A stretch of 64,000 bases of DNA. It comes from G963664835 sp965220775 (GTDB taxonomy: Bacteria; Chloroflexota; UBA6077; FW602-bin22; JBCLEL01). Under the pieces are notes generated by a model. It was not told the origin of the DNA. It saw only the letters and a list, made by a program, of their open reading frames with translations, and ran no database searches. Both the position numbers and the translations under genes were made by a program. Location of the stretch: the NCBI GenBank assembly GCA_965220775.1, contig OZ244845.1, positions 868,001 to 932,000 of the forward strand, read 5' to 3'. Below are positions 36,089 through 44,139 of this stretch, in pieces. The first letter of the stretch is position 1, and each line of letters starts with the position of its first letter.

Positions 36089-36415
36089 GTGAGTGAGCCA
36101 GTACACGTGACCGATGGCACGTTCGAGCAGGAAGTGGTCAATTCTGAAAGCCCGGTGTTAGTAGATTTTTGGGCTGAATGGTGCGCGCCTTGCAAGATGA
36201 TCGCACCGGTTCTAGAGGAAATCGCATCTGAGCAGGGTGATAATCTCAAGATAGCGAAGATGGACGTTGACGTGAATCAGGTCGTCGCCCAGCAGTTTGG
36301 CGTGATGAGCATTCCCACGCTCATCTTGTTCAAGGGTGGGCAGCCAGTCGAACGGCTGGTGGGATATATGCCCAAGGAGAACCTCGAGCGGAAGTTGCTG
36401 GCCCACATCAGCTAG
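36089..36415 (+). CDS. trxA: Thioredoxin
   Basis: Cytoplasmic thioredoxin of 108 residues, normal for the family. The redox site W-C-A-P-C (WAEWCAPCKM) carries Ala where the commonest sequence has Gly. The cis-Pro loop is present (MSIPTLILF), as is the FxxG region (LFKGGQPVERLVGYMP). GTG 36089 follows AAAAGGGAGAAAGCA. It has its own promoter at 35970 and a strong terminator directly after it, so it is probably a single-gene unit. General disulfide reductase supplying ribonucleotide reductase, peroxiredoxins and similar enzymes. Confidence 0.95.
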   Translation: MSEPVHVTDGTFEQEVVNSESPVLVDFWAEWCAPCKMIAPVLEEIASEQGDNLKIAKMDVDVNQVVAQQFGVMSIPTLILFKGGQPVERLVGYMPKENLERKLLAHIS

Positions 36416-36441
36416 CGCGCTTCAGGCGCTCGACCAAATGC

Positions 36442-36468
36442 TCGCCGGGCGATCGCCCGGCGATTTTT
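36442..36468 (+). terminator. Rho-independent terminator of trxA
   Basis: Perfect 22-base palindrome (36442-36463; TCGCCGGGCGA and its complement) followed by TTTTT (36464-36468). It lies 27 bases after the trxA stop. It also shows that the comEA-like coding region cannot sensibly begin upstream of this point. Confidence 0.88.
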
Positions 36469-36485
36469 CATTCCGGAGGGAATCT

Positions 36486-37034
36486 TTGATTCGATGGCTC
36501 GATGCGCGCAAGGACAGCCTGTTCCTGTTGTTGCTCCTCATCGCGGCCCTGGCCTTCTTCTACTATCTCGCTAAGCGACCGCCGGCGGGCGAACTCGTCA
36601 TTATCGAACCGGATGAGGCTACCAGCTATGCTCGTCAATTCCGGGTTCATGTAGCCGGAGAAGTTCCAAAGCCCGGCGTGTACGTCTTGCCCGTCGGCGC
36701 CCGCGTTTCCGATGCCATCGAGAGGGCCGGCGGGATGACTGCCAAAACCGACCTCAGCCGGCTCGATCTGGCGCGCAGGGTGGTAGATGAAGAGTCAATT
36801 ATTGTTCCGGCTAGGCGCGACTCAGCGGTTCAGCTGTCCGGCCGACTCAACCTGAACCTTGCTAGCCGAGCAGAGTTAGAGGATCTGCCTTCGATTGGGC
36901 CTGTCACCGCGAAGCTAATTCTCCAACATCGCGAGTCGCGGGGCGAATTCGTTAACTTACAGCAGTTGTCAGATCTGAAGATCATCAACCGGGGTCAGTT
37001 CGACGCCATACGCGACTTGGTGACGGTGGAGTAG
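36486..37034 (+). CDS. ComEA-like helix-hairpin-helix DNA-binding protein
   Basis: Membrane-anchored DNA-binding protein of about 182 residues. TTG 36486 is the preferred start: a GGAGGG site lies just before it, and it follows the trxA terminator. One transmembrane helix (SLFLLLLLIAALAFFYYLA) is followed by an SLBB domain (HVAGEVPKPGVYVLPVGARV). The C-terminal helix-hairpin-helix pair is LNLASRAELEDLPSIGPVTA then KLILQHRESRGEF. This is the standard ComEA layout, which takes up DNA at the membrane during transformation. No other competence gene is in the window, so a role in natural uptake is likely but not shown. Confidence 0.85.
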   Translation: MIRWLDARKDSLFLLLLLIAALAFFYYLAKRPPAGELVIIEPDEATSYARQFRVHVAGEVPKPGVYVLPVGARVSDAIERAGGMTAKTDLSRLDLARRVVDEESIIVPARRDSAVQLSGRLNLNLASRAELEDLPSIGPVTAKLILQHRESRGEFVNLQQLSDLKIINRGQFDAIRDLVTVE

Positions 37035-37038
37035 TCAG

Positions 37039-37458
37039 CTACACCTCGTCGCCAATGGCCTCCATCATCAACTCGCTGCCCAACGTAGTAGGACAGAACG
37101 TGTCGATCCCCAAAGTATCGTAGGTGTCCTTGCGCAACGGATCCTTGATCTGGCTGATGACGACCGGAACTTTGAAGATGTGCTTGGCGATCTGGCTGGC
37201 CATAACATTGGTGTTATCGCCGCCGGCCCGGTCGTCGCCGCTCAGGGCGAGGAAAGCGCCAGCTTCTTGCAATCCGGCCCGACGTAAGAAGTCTTCATTG
37301 ATTCCGATGCCCGTCAACTTGCGCCCGCCGAACGATTGGCGTAGGCGCTCGAACTTCTCGGCGTCGGGATCGAGCACCGTGACTTCGTGCCCCTCATCGT
37401 CGAGCATATGGGCAAGGGTTGATCCAAGTCGCCCGCAGCCGAATATCACGACCTTCAT
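37039..37458 (-). CDS. TrkA-N (RCK) NAD-binding protein
   Basis: Single-domain RCK protein of 139 residues, regulator-type subunit for K+ transport. The Rossmann motif is G-x-G-x-L-G (FGCGRLGSTLA), with the acidic end of strand 2 (VLDPDAEKF) and the glycine-rich GIGINEDFL and ALSGDDRAGGDNTN segments typical of TrkA-N domains. It lacks the usual TrkA-C domain and no K+ channel partner is nearby. Its ATG follows the ABC ATPase stop without a gap (TAAATG), so it is the last gene of the lepA-ABC-ABC operon. Confidence 0.85.
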   Translation of the reverse strand: MKVVIFGCGRLGSTLAHMLDDEGHEVTVLDPDAEKFERLRQSFGGRKLTGIGINEDFLRRAGLQEAGAFLALSGDDRAGGDNTNVMASQIAKHIFKVPVVISQIKDPLRKDTYDTLGIDTFCPTTLGSELMMEAIGDEV

Positions 37459-38187
37459 TTACGTGTCCGTGACCTTCCCTTCTTCCAGCGCATCCTGCGT
37501 TTCTTGGGTTTCGATTCGACCGTCGCTGATCCGATAGGTCACGTCCGCGACCTCTGTAATTGTGGCATCGTGTGTTGCTACCACCAAGGCGATGCTCTCT
37601 TGGGTTGCGATGTAGCGAAACAACCGCAGAATCCGTAGGCCGGTGATACTGTCGAGCTCGCCGGTTGGTTCGTCGGCCAAAACTAGGGGAGGGCGGTTTG
37701 CCAGCGCGCGGGCGATGCCGACTCGTTGCTGTTCGCCACCTGACAGCTCAAAGGGCCTGTGATTCATCCGTTTGCCGAGTCCGACCAATGAAAGCAGCTG
37801 TTCTGATCTCTTCAGACGCTCCGACCGGCGCATGCCGGCGATATGCATCGGGAGCTCCACATTCTCCCTCGCGGACAGGATCGGCAGAAGGGCAAACGAC
37901 TGAAACACGAAGCCGATCTGATGCCGCCTGGTTAGAGTTAGATCGCGTTCACTTTTCTCGGTCAGCTTTTCCCCCGCGAGCCATACTCCTCCGGCGTCGG
38001 GCTTATCCAGACCGCCAACGATGTTCAACAACGTAGTCTTGCCCGATCCGGAACGTCCCATCAGACCGACCAACTGGCCGGCATACACGTCTAAGTCGAT
38101 ACTTTCGAGAGCCTGGATCCGCCCGCCACCAGTCTGGTACGAATGGGCGACACTCCGAACCCGTAATATGGGGAGGCTCTCGCTCAC
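37459..38187 (-). CDS. ABC transporter ATP-binding protein, LolD/MacB type
   Basis: ATPase of 242 residues. Walker A GRSGSGKTTLLN, Q-loop FVFQSFALLP, signature LSGGEQQRVGIARAL, Walker B VLADEPTGELD and the H-loop His (VATHDA) are all intact. The LADEPTGELD block is typical of the LolD/MacB/FtsE group that pairs with FtsX-like permeases. No permease gene is found beside it. GTG 38187 is the apparent start with GGAG 11 bases upstream. It follows the ABC-AbrB fusion by 24 bases, so the two ATPases may form a heterodimer (inference). Confidence 0.9.
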   Translation of the reverse strand: MSESLPILRVRSVAHSYQTGGGRIQALESIDLDVYAGQLVGLMGRSGSGKTTLLNIVGGLDKPDAGGVWLAGEKLTEKSERDLTLTRRHQIGFVFQSFALLPILSARENVELPMHIAGMRRSERLKRSEQLLSLVGLGKRMNHRPFELSGGEQQRVGIARALANRPPLVLADEPTGELDSITGLRILRLFRYIATQESIALVVATHDATITEVADVTYRISDGRIETQETQDALEEGKVTDT

Positions 38188-38211
38188 AGACAGCTGTCTC
38201 CGCTCATTTAT

Positions 38212-39246
38212 CTATTCGTTCGGGGCCGCCCTGATGATGATCTCGTCGTCACGACGCTCGAGCTCGACCTTGTTGGATATGCCCAGTTCTTCCATTGCTT
38301 GCCTCGGCAGTTGCATCCGGCCGGCAGAGTCGAGTACGACGTACTCGTCGTGGGTTTCGCCAGTCACGATCTGTGAGTCTGTATACTCGTCCAAATCTGT
38401 TGCGACTCTGCGCACGATCTCCGAGCTGGTCTTGCCGTCCCGAATAGCCATCACCCGGTCCACTTGAAACATCACCTTTGGGTCGTGTGTCACGATCAGC
38501 ACCGTGGTTCCGTAGTTCCGACAAAGCTCGCGGAAGATCTCGAATATCTTCACTGCCGTTTCAGTGTCGACTGAGCCGGTCGGTTCGTCGGCCAAGAGCA
38601 GAGGCGGGCGGTTGGCCAGCGCGATAGCAATCGAGACGCGTTGCTGCTCACCGCCCGAAAGCTGACTCAGCTTGTGGGTCCTCCTCTCGTCAAGCCCAAC
38701 TGCTACCATCAATTCGCGCGCCCAAGCCCGCTCGTTCTTGCCAAAGCGGCCCGCAATAATCATTGGCAGTTCGACGTTCTCTATCGCTGTCAGATAGGGG
38801 ATCAAGTTGCGGGCCGTCTGCTGCCAAACGAACCCCACCACGTTACGTTTGTACCCAACGAGCTGTTGGTCGCTCAACTTCAACAGGTCTACTCCACTGA
38901 CTAAGACTCTTCCGGCCGATGGCCGATCCAGCCCGCCTAGGATGTTTAGCAATGTCGTTTTGCCCGAACCGCTGTTGCCGATTATCCCGATCATCTCACT
39001 TGGATAGATCGTCAAGTCCAAGCCCTGTAGCGCTACGACCTCAAGATCCGCGACTTTGTAGATCTTTACTAAGTTCTCGCATAGGATCAGCGGTCGACGT
39101 CTGGACATCTCCTCCGAGCCGTCCATCCGAGTAGGCGTGGTGACTGCCGTGCTTTGACCGTAGATGACCGACAGATCCGCCGGCTCTTCAGGGGTATCTG
39201 TTCTATTTTCCGAAGCGTTCGACTGACGGTAGAACGCCTTACTCAT
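38212..39246 (-). CDS. ABC ATPase fused to a C-terminal AbrB-type domain
   Basis: ATPase of about 344 residues from ATG 39246, which overlaps the lepA stop by 8 bases. Residues 40-270 form a LolD/MacB-like ATPase: Walker A GNSGSGKTTLLN, signature LSGGEQQRVSIAIAL, Walker B LLADEPTGSVD, H-loop IVTHDP. The last 45 residues have the sequence pattern of a SpoVT/AbrB swapped-hairpin domain (VVLDSAGRMQLPRQAMEELG then ISNKVELERRDDEIIIRA). AbrB domains normally bind DNA or form dimers in transition-state regulators and antitoxins, so this fusion is unusual. An N-terminal tail of 35-40 residues is of low complexity. Confidence 0.88.
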   Translation of the reverse strand: MSKAFYRQSNASENRTDTPEEPADLSVIYGQSTAVTTPTRMDGSEEMSRRRPLILCENLVKIYKVADLEVVALQGLDLTIYPSEMIGIIGNSGSGKTTLLNILGGLDRPSAGRVLVSGVDLLKLSDQQLVGYKRNVVGFVWQQTARNLIPYLTAIENVELPMIIAGRFGKNERAWARELMVAVGLDERRTHKLSQLSGGEQQRVSIAIALANRPPLLLADEPTGSVDTETAVKIFEIFRELCRNYGTTVLIVTHDPKVMFQVDRVMAIRDGKTSSEIVRRVATDLDEYTDSQIVTGETHDEYVVLDSAGRMQLPRQAMEELGISNKVELERRDDEIIIRAAPNE

Positions 39247-41074
39247 CAAGTTTGAGAACGGCCAGGAAAGCTTCTTGAGGTATCTCGACATTGCCAACCC
39301 GCTTTAACCTCTTTTTCCCCTCCGCCTGTCTCTCGAGCAGCTTACGTTTGCGCGTAACGTCGCCGCCATAGCATTTTGCCAGCACATTCTTGCGTGTGGC
39401 CGGCACGGTCTCCCGTGCTATTACCCGGCTGCCAATCGCGGCTTGAACGGCAACGTCAAATAGCTGCCGAGGGATAAGCCGGCGTAGCTTTTGAACTAGC
39501 TCCTTGCCTCGTATGTACGACCTATCCCTATGGAGAATCATCGATAGTGCGTCGATAGATTGTCCCTGAACCAATATCTCTAGCTGGACCAAATCAGAGA
39601 CCCTGTGGTCGTCGAAAGTATAGTCCATCGAAGCATAGCCGTGCGTATTGGATTTCAGTTGATCGTAGAACTCTACCAGAATCTCGCTAAGCGGCACCGA
39701 GAATTTCATCAGCACCCGAGAGTCGTCGATGTACTCTATGTCGCCGCTTTGCCCGCGCCGCGATATCACCATTTCCATCATCACGCCGATATACTTGCTC
39801 GGAGCAATGATGCTAAGTTCCATCCAAGGTTCGGCGATCTCTACTCGATCGCCCGCTGGAGGAAGTTGGGAAGGATTGTCCACTGAGAGCACTTGTCCCG
39901 ACTTGAGCGTCACTCGATATTCCACGCTTGGTGCGGTTATTAGTAGATTGAGCCCGAACTCGCGCTCCAGCCGCTCTCTCACGATCTCCATGTGCAGCAA
40001 GCCAAGAAATCCGCAGCGGAATCCGAATCCAAGGGCGTTAGACGATTCCGGCTCGAATTGGAGCGAAGCGTCATTCAAACCCAGCTTTCCGAGCGCTTCC
40101 CGCAGCGCCTGATAGTCGTTGCTCTCGATCGGGTAGAGGCCGGCGAACACCATCGGCTTGGCCGGCTGATAGCCCACCAATGGACTTTCTGCCGGCGTGC
40201 CTTTGTCGGTAATCGTATCCCCCACTTGGCTGTCGGCCACGTTCTTTAGACCTGTCGCTACGTAACCTACTTCGCCGGTTCGAAGAGTTTCCACCGGGGT
40301 CATGATGGGAGTAAAACAGCCAATCTCAAGCGCCTCCGTCGTCTTGCCCGTTGCCATGATCATCAGATTGGCACGTCGATGGGCGCTCCCGTCTACGACT
40401 CGCACGTAGGTAACTACTCCCTTATACGAGTCATAATGGGAATCGAAGACCAGCGCGCGCAACGGCTGCTCCACCTGACCCATTGGCGCTGGAACGCGTT
40501 GGACAATCGCCTCGAGTAGCTCGACGACGCCGGTGCCCTCCTTGGCTGAGATCTGTAGAGTCTCAGATTGAGGAATGCCGATGACCTCCTCGATGTGCTT
40601 GGCAACGGCCGCAGTCTGAGCGTTGGGCAGGTCGATCTTGTTGATGACTGGGATTATGACTAGATCGTGTTCGAGCGCCAAGTAGACATTCGCCAACGTC
40701 TGTGCCTGAATTCCCTGGGTGGCATCCACCACCAGTATCGCCCCCTCGCAAGCTGCCAGGCTGCGGCTCACCTCGTAGGCGAAGTCCACGTGTCCTGGAG
40801 TGTCGATCAGATTGAGTTGGTAGGTATTTCCATCCAGGGCCGGGTACTGGAGGCGGACCGCCCGCGCCTTGATGGTTATTCCCTTCTCTCTCTCCAGCTC
40901 CATCGAGTCAAGCACGAGCTCGGTCATCTGCCGGCGGGCAATAGTGTTGGTCAGCTCGAGAAGGCGGTCGCTAAGAGTCGTTTTTCCGTGGTCTATGTGC
41001 GCGATTATGGAAAAATTGCGGATGAACAACTGTTCAGTGAGGAGAGATTGAGGTTGGCCTTTTGCTATGCTCAT
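39239..41074 (-). CDS. lepA: Elongation factor 4 (LepA) GTPase
   Basis: Translational GTPase that can back-translocate ribosomes; about 611 residues, the usual length. G motifs: AHIDHGKTTLSDRL (G1), GITIKA (G2), DTPGHVDF (G3), NKIDLP (G4), SAKEG (G5). The LepA-specific C-terminal domain is present (KCYGGDVTRKRKLLERQAEG then KKRLKRVG). ATG 41074 (MSIAKGQ) is preferred over an upstream TTG. It heads an operon with two ABC ATPases and an RCK protein, and overlaps the first of them. Confidence 0.96.
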   Translation of the reverse strand: MSIAKGQPQSLLTEQLFIRNFSIIAHIDHGKTTLSDRLLELTNTIARRQMTELVLDSMELEREKGITIKARAVRLQYPALDGNTYQLNLIDTPGHVDFAYEVSRSLAACEGAILVVDATQGIQAQTLANVYLALEHDLVIIPVINKIDLPNAQTAAVAKHIEEVIGIPQSETLQISAKEGTGVVELLEAIVQRVPAPMGQVEQPLRALVFDSHYDSYKGVVTYVRVVDGSAHRRANLMIMATGKTTEALEIGCFTPIMTPVETLRTGEVGYVATGLKNVADSQVGDTITDKGTPAESPLVGYQPAKPMVFAGLYPIESNDYQALREALGKLGLNDASLQFEPESSNALGFGFRCGFLGLLHMEIVRERLEREFGLNLLITAPSVEYRVTLKSGQVLSVDNPSQLPPAGDRVEIAEPWMELSIIAPSKYIGVMMEMVISRRGQSGDIEYIDDSRVLMKFSVPLSEILVEFYDQLKSNTHGYASMDYTFDDHRVSDLVQLEILVQGQSIDALSMILHRDRSYIRGKELVQKLRRLIPRQLFDVAVQAAIGSRVIARETVPATRKNVLAKCYGGDVTRKRKLLERQAEGKKRLKRVGNVEIPQEAFLAVLKLDE

Positions 41075-41163
41075 AGACTGTGACAATTCGAGTATAGAGC
41101 GAGACGGCGAGGCCGGTCAAAAATGATTTGGCGTAAAAGCCCGAAACCGACAGGAGAACCTAA

Positions 41164-41457
41164 GTGAGCAGCAATCCTTACAAGATCAAGCCTGAGATCG
41201 ACGCTATCATTAGAGAGGCCGGAAACCGGGCGGACGCGGCCGGCGCGGTCGAGCTCGCGCTCGTGGCAAATCGAGCCGTGTCCGAGCTTCACAAAGTCGC
41301 CCGCAAGATCGCCAACGAAAATAGGGGAACCCCCAATTGGGGGCGCTGGGCAAGTCTTGTCAACTCCGCGCGCGACGCGGTCCTGCGGACTGCGACCTGC
41401 CGCAAGACCGCCAGCCAGCTCGCACAACAAGAGGCGCAGCCCGAGGATGAGAACTAA
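41164..41457 (+). CDS. Small hypothetical helical protein
   Basis: Protein of 97 residues from GTG 41164, with an AGGAG site 8 bases upstream. Composition is Ala/Arg/Asn/Glu-rich and helical (ALVANRAVSELHKVARKIAN, then WASLVNSARDAVLRTATCRK). No family recognised and no membrane span. It stands between divergently read lepA and the higBA pair and has its own spacing, so it may be an independent unit. Confidence 0.65.
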   Translation: MSSNPYKIKPEIDAIIREAGNRADAAGAVELALVANRAVSELHKVARKIANENRGTPNWGRWASLVNSARDAVLRTATCRKTASQLAQQEAQPEDEN

Positions 41458-41542
41458 TTCCAAAATATCGTCCGGCGTCTCGTAAGGCGATAGATCCCCG
41501 ATTCATTGGAATTACCCCTGCTCTCATATGGTAACGACCACT

Positions 41543-41570
41543 TGTATAGATTATGGGAGCAATCTATAAT
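41543..41570 (+). promoter_or_regulatory. higBA promoter with overlapping operator
   Basis: TTGTAT (41543-41548), 16-base spacer, perfect TATAAT (41565-41570). An inverted repeat TATAGATT-N8-AATCTATA (41545-41552 with 41561-41568) covers both boxes. This is the expected arrangement for an autoregulated toxin-antitoxin promoter bound by its antitoxin. Predicted start of transcription is about 41577, 24 bases before the higB GTG. Confidence 0.8.
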
Positions 41571-41600
41571 GAGTGTAATAGGGATCATCGTAAACTAATC

Positions 41601-41894
41601 GTGCGGATAATCGCAAAGCGCGCCCTCAGGGAGTTCTGGGAGCGTCACCCGGACGCTAAGCAGCCGCTTGAAAGCTGGCACGAGCGAGTCCGAAAAGACG
41701 ATTGGGATACACCGATGAGAATAAAGGAGCAATTCCCGAAGGTCAGCCTCGTCGGCAACAACCGCGCAGTATTCAGAGTGAAGGGCAATGATTATCGACT
41801 GGTGGTGGAGATCAATTACGAACGTGGGATCGTTTACATCCGCTTCGTAGGCACGCACGCGGGGTATGACCGCATAGATGTTCAGGAGGTGTAG
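41601..41894 (+). CDS. higB: HigB-type mRNA interferase toxin
   Basis: Toxin of a type II toxin-antitoxin pair, 97 residues from GTG 41601. The open frame reaches back to ATG 41553, but that codon lies inside the promoter. The sequence matches the HigB family from its first residues: IIAKRALREFWERHPDAKQP, then LESWHERVRKDDWDTP, NNRAVFRVKGNDYRLVVEIN and IRFVGTHAGYDRID. These are ribosome-associated RNases of the RelE fold. The antitoxin gene starts two bases after the stop, and transcription starts just upstream. Confidence 0.88.
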   Translation: MRIIAKRALREFWERHPDAKQPLESWHERVRKDDWDTPMRIKEQFPKVSLVGNNRAVFRVKGNDYRLVVEINYERGIVYIRFVGTHAGYDRIDVQEV

Positions 41895-41896
41895 AA

Positions 41897-43123
41897 ATGG
41901 TGAACGTGAGACCCATCCGCACGGAGGATGACTACGAGCTTGCGCTTGCCAGGATTCATGAAATATTCCATGCAGAGATCGGCACTCCCGAGGGTGACGA
42001 ACTCGATATCCTCACTAGTTTGGTCGAACTCTACGAGGCCAAACACCACCCTATCGAGGTTCCCAGCGCCTTAGCGGCGATCGAGTTCCACATGGACCAG
42101 CATGGGCTGAAACAGCGAGACCTTATACCCTACATCGGAGGCCGCGCCAAGGTATCGGAAGTTCTCTCCGGCAAGCGTCCTATCACGATGTCGATGGCCC
42201 GGGCGCTCCATCGGCATTTGGGGATACCGGCCGATATCCTCCTCCAGGAGCCCGGCGCAGCCTTCGACTCCACGTTCGACGACATCGATTCACGCAAGTT
42301 TCCCCTCAAGACCATGGCGAAGCGTGGGTGGATTCCCGATGCCCCGGATCTGGCAGATCGAGCGGAGGAGTTGATCCGAGGCCTGATCAAGCGGGCGGGA
42401 TGTCGGGAACTTGCTGCTGCTCCTGTATATCGCAAAAACGATCACCGTCGAATCAATGCTAATACCGATCCTTATGCACTGAAAGCTTGGTGCTGGCAAT
42501 TGATGGCCGAAGCCAGAGCCGCCCAGTCTCAGACCGACTACCAACCGGGTGTGGTCACGCCTGATTTTCTTCATCAGGTTGCCCGGCTGAGCCGCGGCGA
42601 AGATGGGCCAAGGAAAGCTCAGGAGTTCTTGTCCGAATGCGGTATCGCCCTCCAGGTTCTAAGCCACCTGCCCAGGACCCACTTGGATGGGGCAGCCCTT
42701 TTGTTGGGCGATGGCCGGCCCGTAATCGGCCTGACGCTGCGATACGACCGAATCGATAACTTCTGGTTCACTCTACTTCACGAGTTGGCACATGTCGGCC
42801 GGCACCTCGGCAAAGAAAGCAAAGAGTGGTTTGCAGACGACTTTACCTTGCGCAACCGATCGGGAGCACAAGAAGACATCAGGGAGACAGAAGCCGATGA
42901 ATGGGCCGAGAACGCCCTGGTACCCCTGGATGCCTGGGAGGCAAGCCCGGCCAGGCAGAATCCGACACCAATGGCCGTGATTAATTTCGCATCAACTCTG
43001 GGCGTACATCCGGCAATCGTCGCCGGCAGGGTCCGCTACGAGCGGGGGAACTACCGGCTCCTGAGCCAGTTCGTCGGCTCCGGCCAAGTCCGCCGGCAGT
43101 TCGATCGCCCGCCGGCACGATGA
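41897..43123 (+). CDS. higA: HigA-type antitoxin fused to an ImmA/IrrE-like metallopeptidase
   Basis: Protein of 408 residues with AGGAGGTG 5 bases before its ATG. Residues 1-125 are a HigA-like antitoxin with an HTH (GLKQRDLIPYIGGRAKVSEV, then LSGKRPITMSMARALHRHLG). The C-terminal half carries a zinc-peptidase motif HELAH (FTLLHELAHVGRH) and a downstream acidic ligand region (RETEADEWAENALVP), as in ImmA/IrrE proteases. The fusion suggests an antitoxin that can cleave itself or a partner on stress (inference). Four bases beyond higB: single operon. The HTH presumably binds the inverted repeat at 41545-41568. Confidence 0.85.
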   Translation: MVNVRPIRTEDDYELALARIHEIFHAEIGTPEGDELDILTSLVELYEAKHHPIEVPSALAAIEFHMDQHGLKQRDLIPYIGGRAKVSEVLSGKRPITMSMARALHRHLGIPADILLQEPGAAFDSTFDDIDSRKFPLKTMAKRGWIPDAPDLADRAEELIRGLIKRAGCRELAAAPVYRKNDHRRINANTDPYALKAWCWQLMAEARAAQSQTDYQPGVVTPDFLHQVARLSRGEDGPRKAQEFLSECGIALQVLSHLPRTHLDGAALLLGDGRPVIGLTLRYDRIDNFWFTLLHELAHVGRHLGKESKEWFADDFTLRNRSGAQEDIRETEADEWAENALVPLDAWEASPARQNPTPMAVINFASTLGVHPAIVAGRVRYERGNYRLLSQFVGSGQVRRQFDRPPAR

Positions 43124-43527
43124 TTTTTGGCCGCCGGCTGTGCAGCCGGCGCGCGGCGTTGATGCTCACCGGCCCGACGCCGGCGCTTCCTCCTTGAGTT
43201 TTGCATGTCGAATTGAGTAATTTTGCTCAATTCGTTGAGTGAAATGAGCCAAGTAAAGACTCCGGAGTTAACCCGTCCCCTTGCCGTGGAAGTTCTCCGG
43301 CGCCTCCAAGAGCCCCGCCGCTCTGCGACCAAATATCGCTGACCCAAACCTTTCAATTGAGTGCCGATCACCCTGGTGATCAGACGCCACCCGACCCTCT
43401 CCGAGTGCCGCCAAAGCGTACGCCGCGCCGGCGATGACCGGAATTTCTCTTATAATGACAGAAGCTCGCGACAACTGGGCCAGAGCTCATTTCAGAAACC
43501 AGTTGAGTAACTAGGAGGGGTTGTACG
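43124..43527. other. Intergenic region with two perfect inverted repeats
   Basis: About 400 bases without a gene. CGCCGGCTG-TG-CAGCCGGCG (43132-43151) is a 9-bp stem 8 bases after the higA stop, terminator-like but without a T-run. CGAATTGAG-N8-CTCAATTCG (43209-43234) is a 9-bp inverted repeat with the same 8-base spacer as the higBA operator, but a different sequence. A TATAAT occurs at 43451 without a good -35 box. An AGGAGGGG site starts the next gene. Confidence 0.6.
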
Positions 43528-43941
43528 GTGGAGTACGTGGGCGTCGGCCGGCGTCTTGTGGCCACAATAGTGGATGTGATCATTATCGGGATTCTGTTTG
43601 GAGTGATTTCGGGGATATTTTTCATCCAGCAAGACCCTATGCCGGAATCGGTCGAACTTCTTGGAACGCGTAATATTGCCTCCTTCTTGATCTCCATCGT
43701 TTACTATGCCGCCTTGGAGGCTACGACCGGTGCCACCATCGGCAAGCGGCTGCTCGGCTTGCGAGTGGTCATGGTCGATGGCACACTTGTTGATTGGACC
43801 TCGTCGATCATCCGAAACGTCCTGCGAATTATTGACTTTCTGCCCGTGTTCTATCTTTTGGGGGCGATATTTGTCTGGTCGACTGAAAAAAACCAGCGAA
43901 TTGGCGACTTGGGCGCGAACACAGTCGTGATCCGAGCGTAG
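43528..43941 (+). CDS. RDD-family membrane protein
   Basis: Integral membrane protein of 137 residues from GTG 43528 with AGGAGGGG upstream. It has three hydrophobic spans (about 12-34, 50-66, 93-112) and the family's Arg and Asp residues at the start (GRRLVATIVDVIIIG), in the middle (GKRLLGLRVVMVDG) and at the end (NQRIGDLGANTVV). RDD proteins are small membrane proteins of mixed roles, some linked to Na+/H+ exchange. No partner nearby. Confidence 0.88.
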   Translation: MEYVGVGRRLVATIVDVIIIGILFGVISGIFFIQQDPMPESVELLGTRNIASFLISIVYYAALEATTGATIGKRLLGLRVVMVDGTLVDWTSSIIRNVLRIIDFLPVFYLLGAIFVWSTEKNQRIGDLGANTVVIRA

Positions 43942-44139
43942 CACTACCCACGTCCGGCGGCTCGGTTGCGGACTCCCTATGTAGGGACTCATTTTCAAGG
44001 ACCGCGGCCGGCCCTCGCACTGAAGACGCCGATTGGTCTATAACGTTCACCTGTACGGACACGGGTGTTAAAATCAAGGTCTTGCCGTCCCTATTGCCTA
44101 GAGTTGTTGGCCCGTAGTAAGCGCCCATGCCCTCCGTCT

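Noticed and set aside
43428..43456. Promoter for the RDD gene from TATAAT at 43451
   Set aside because: No recognisable -35 box at the right distance, so not listed as a promoter.
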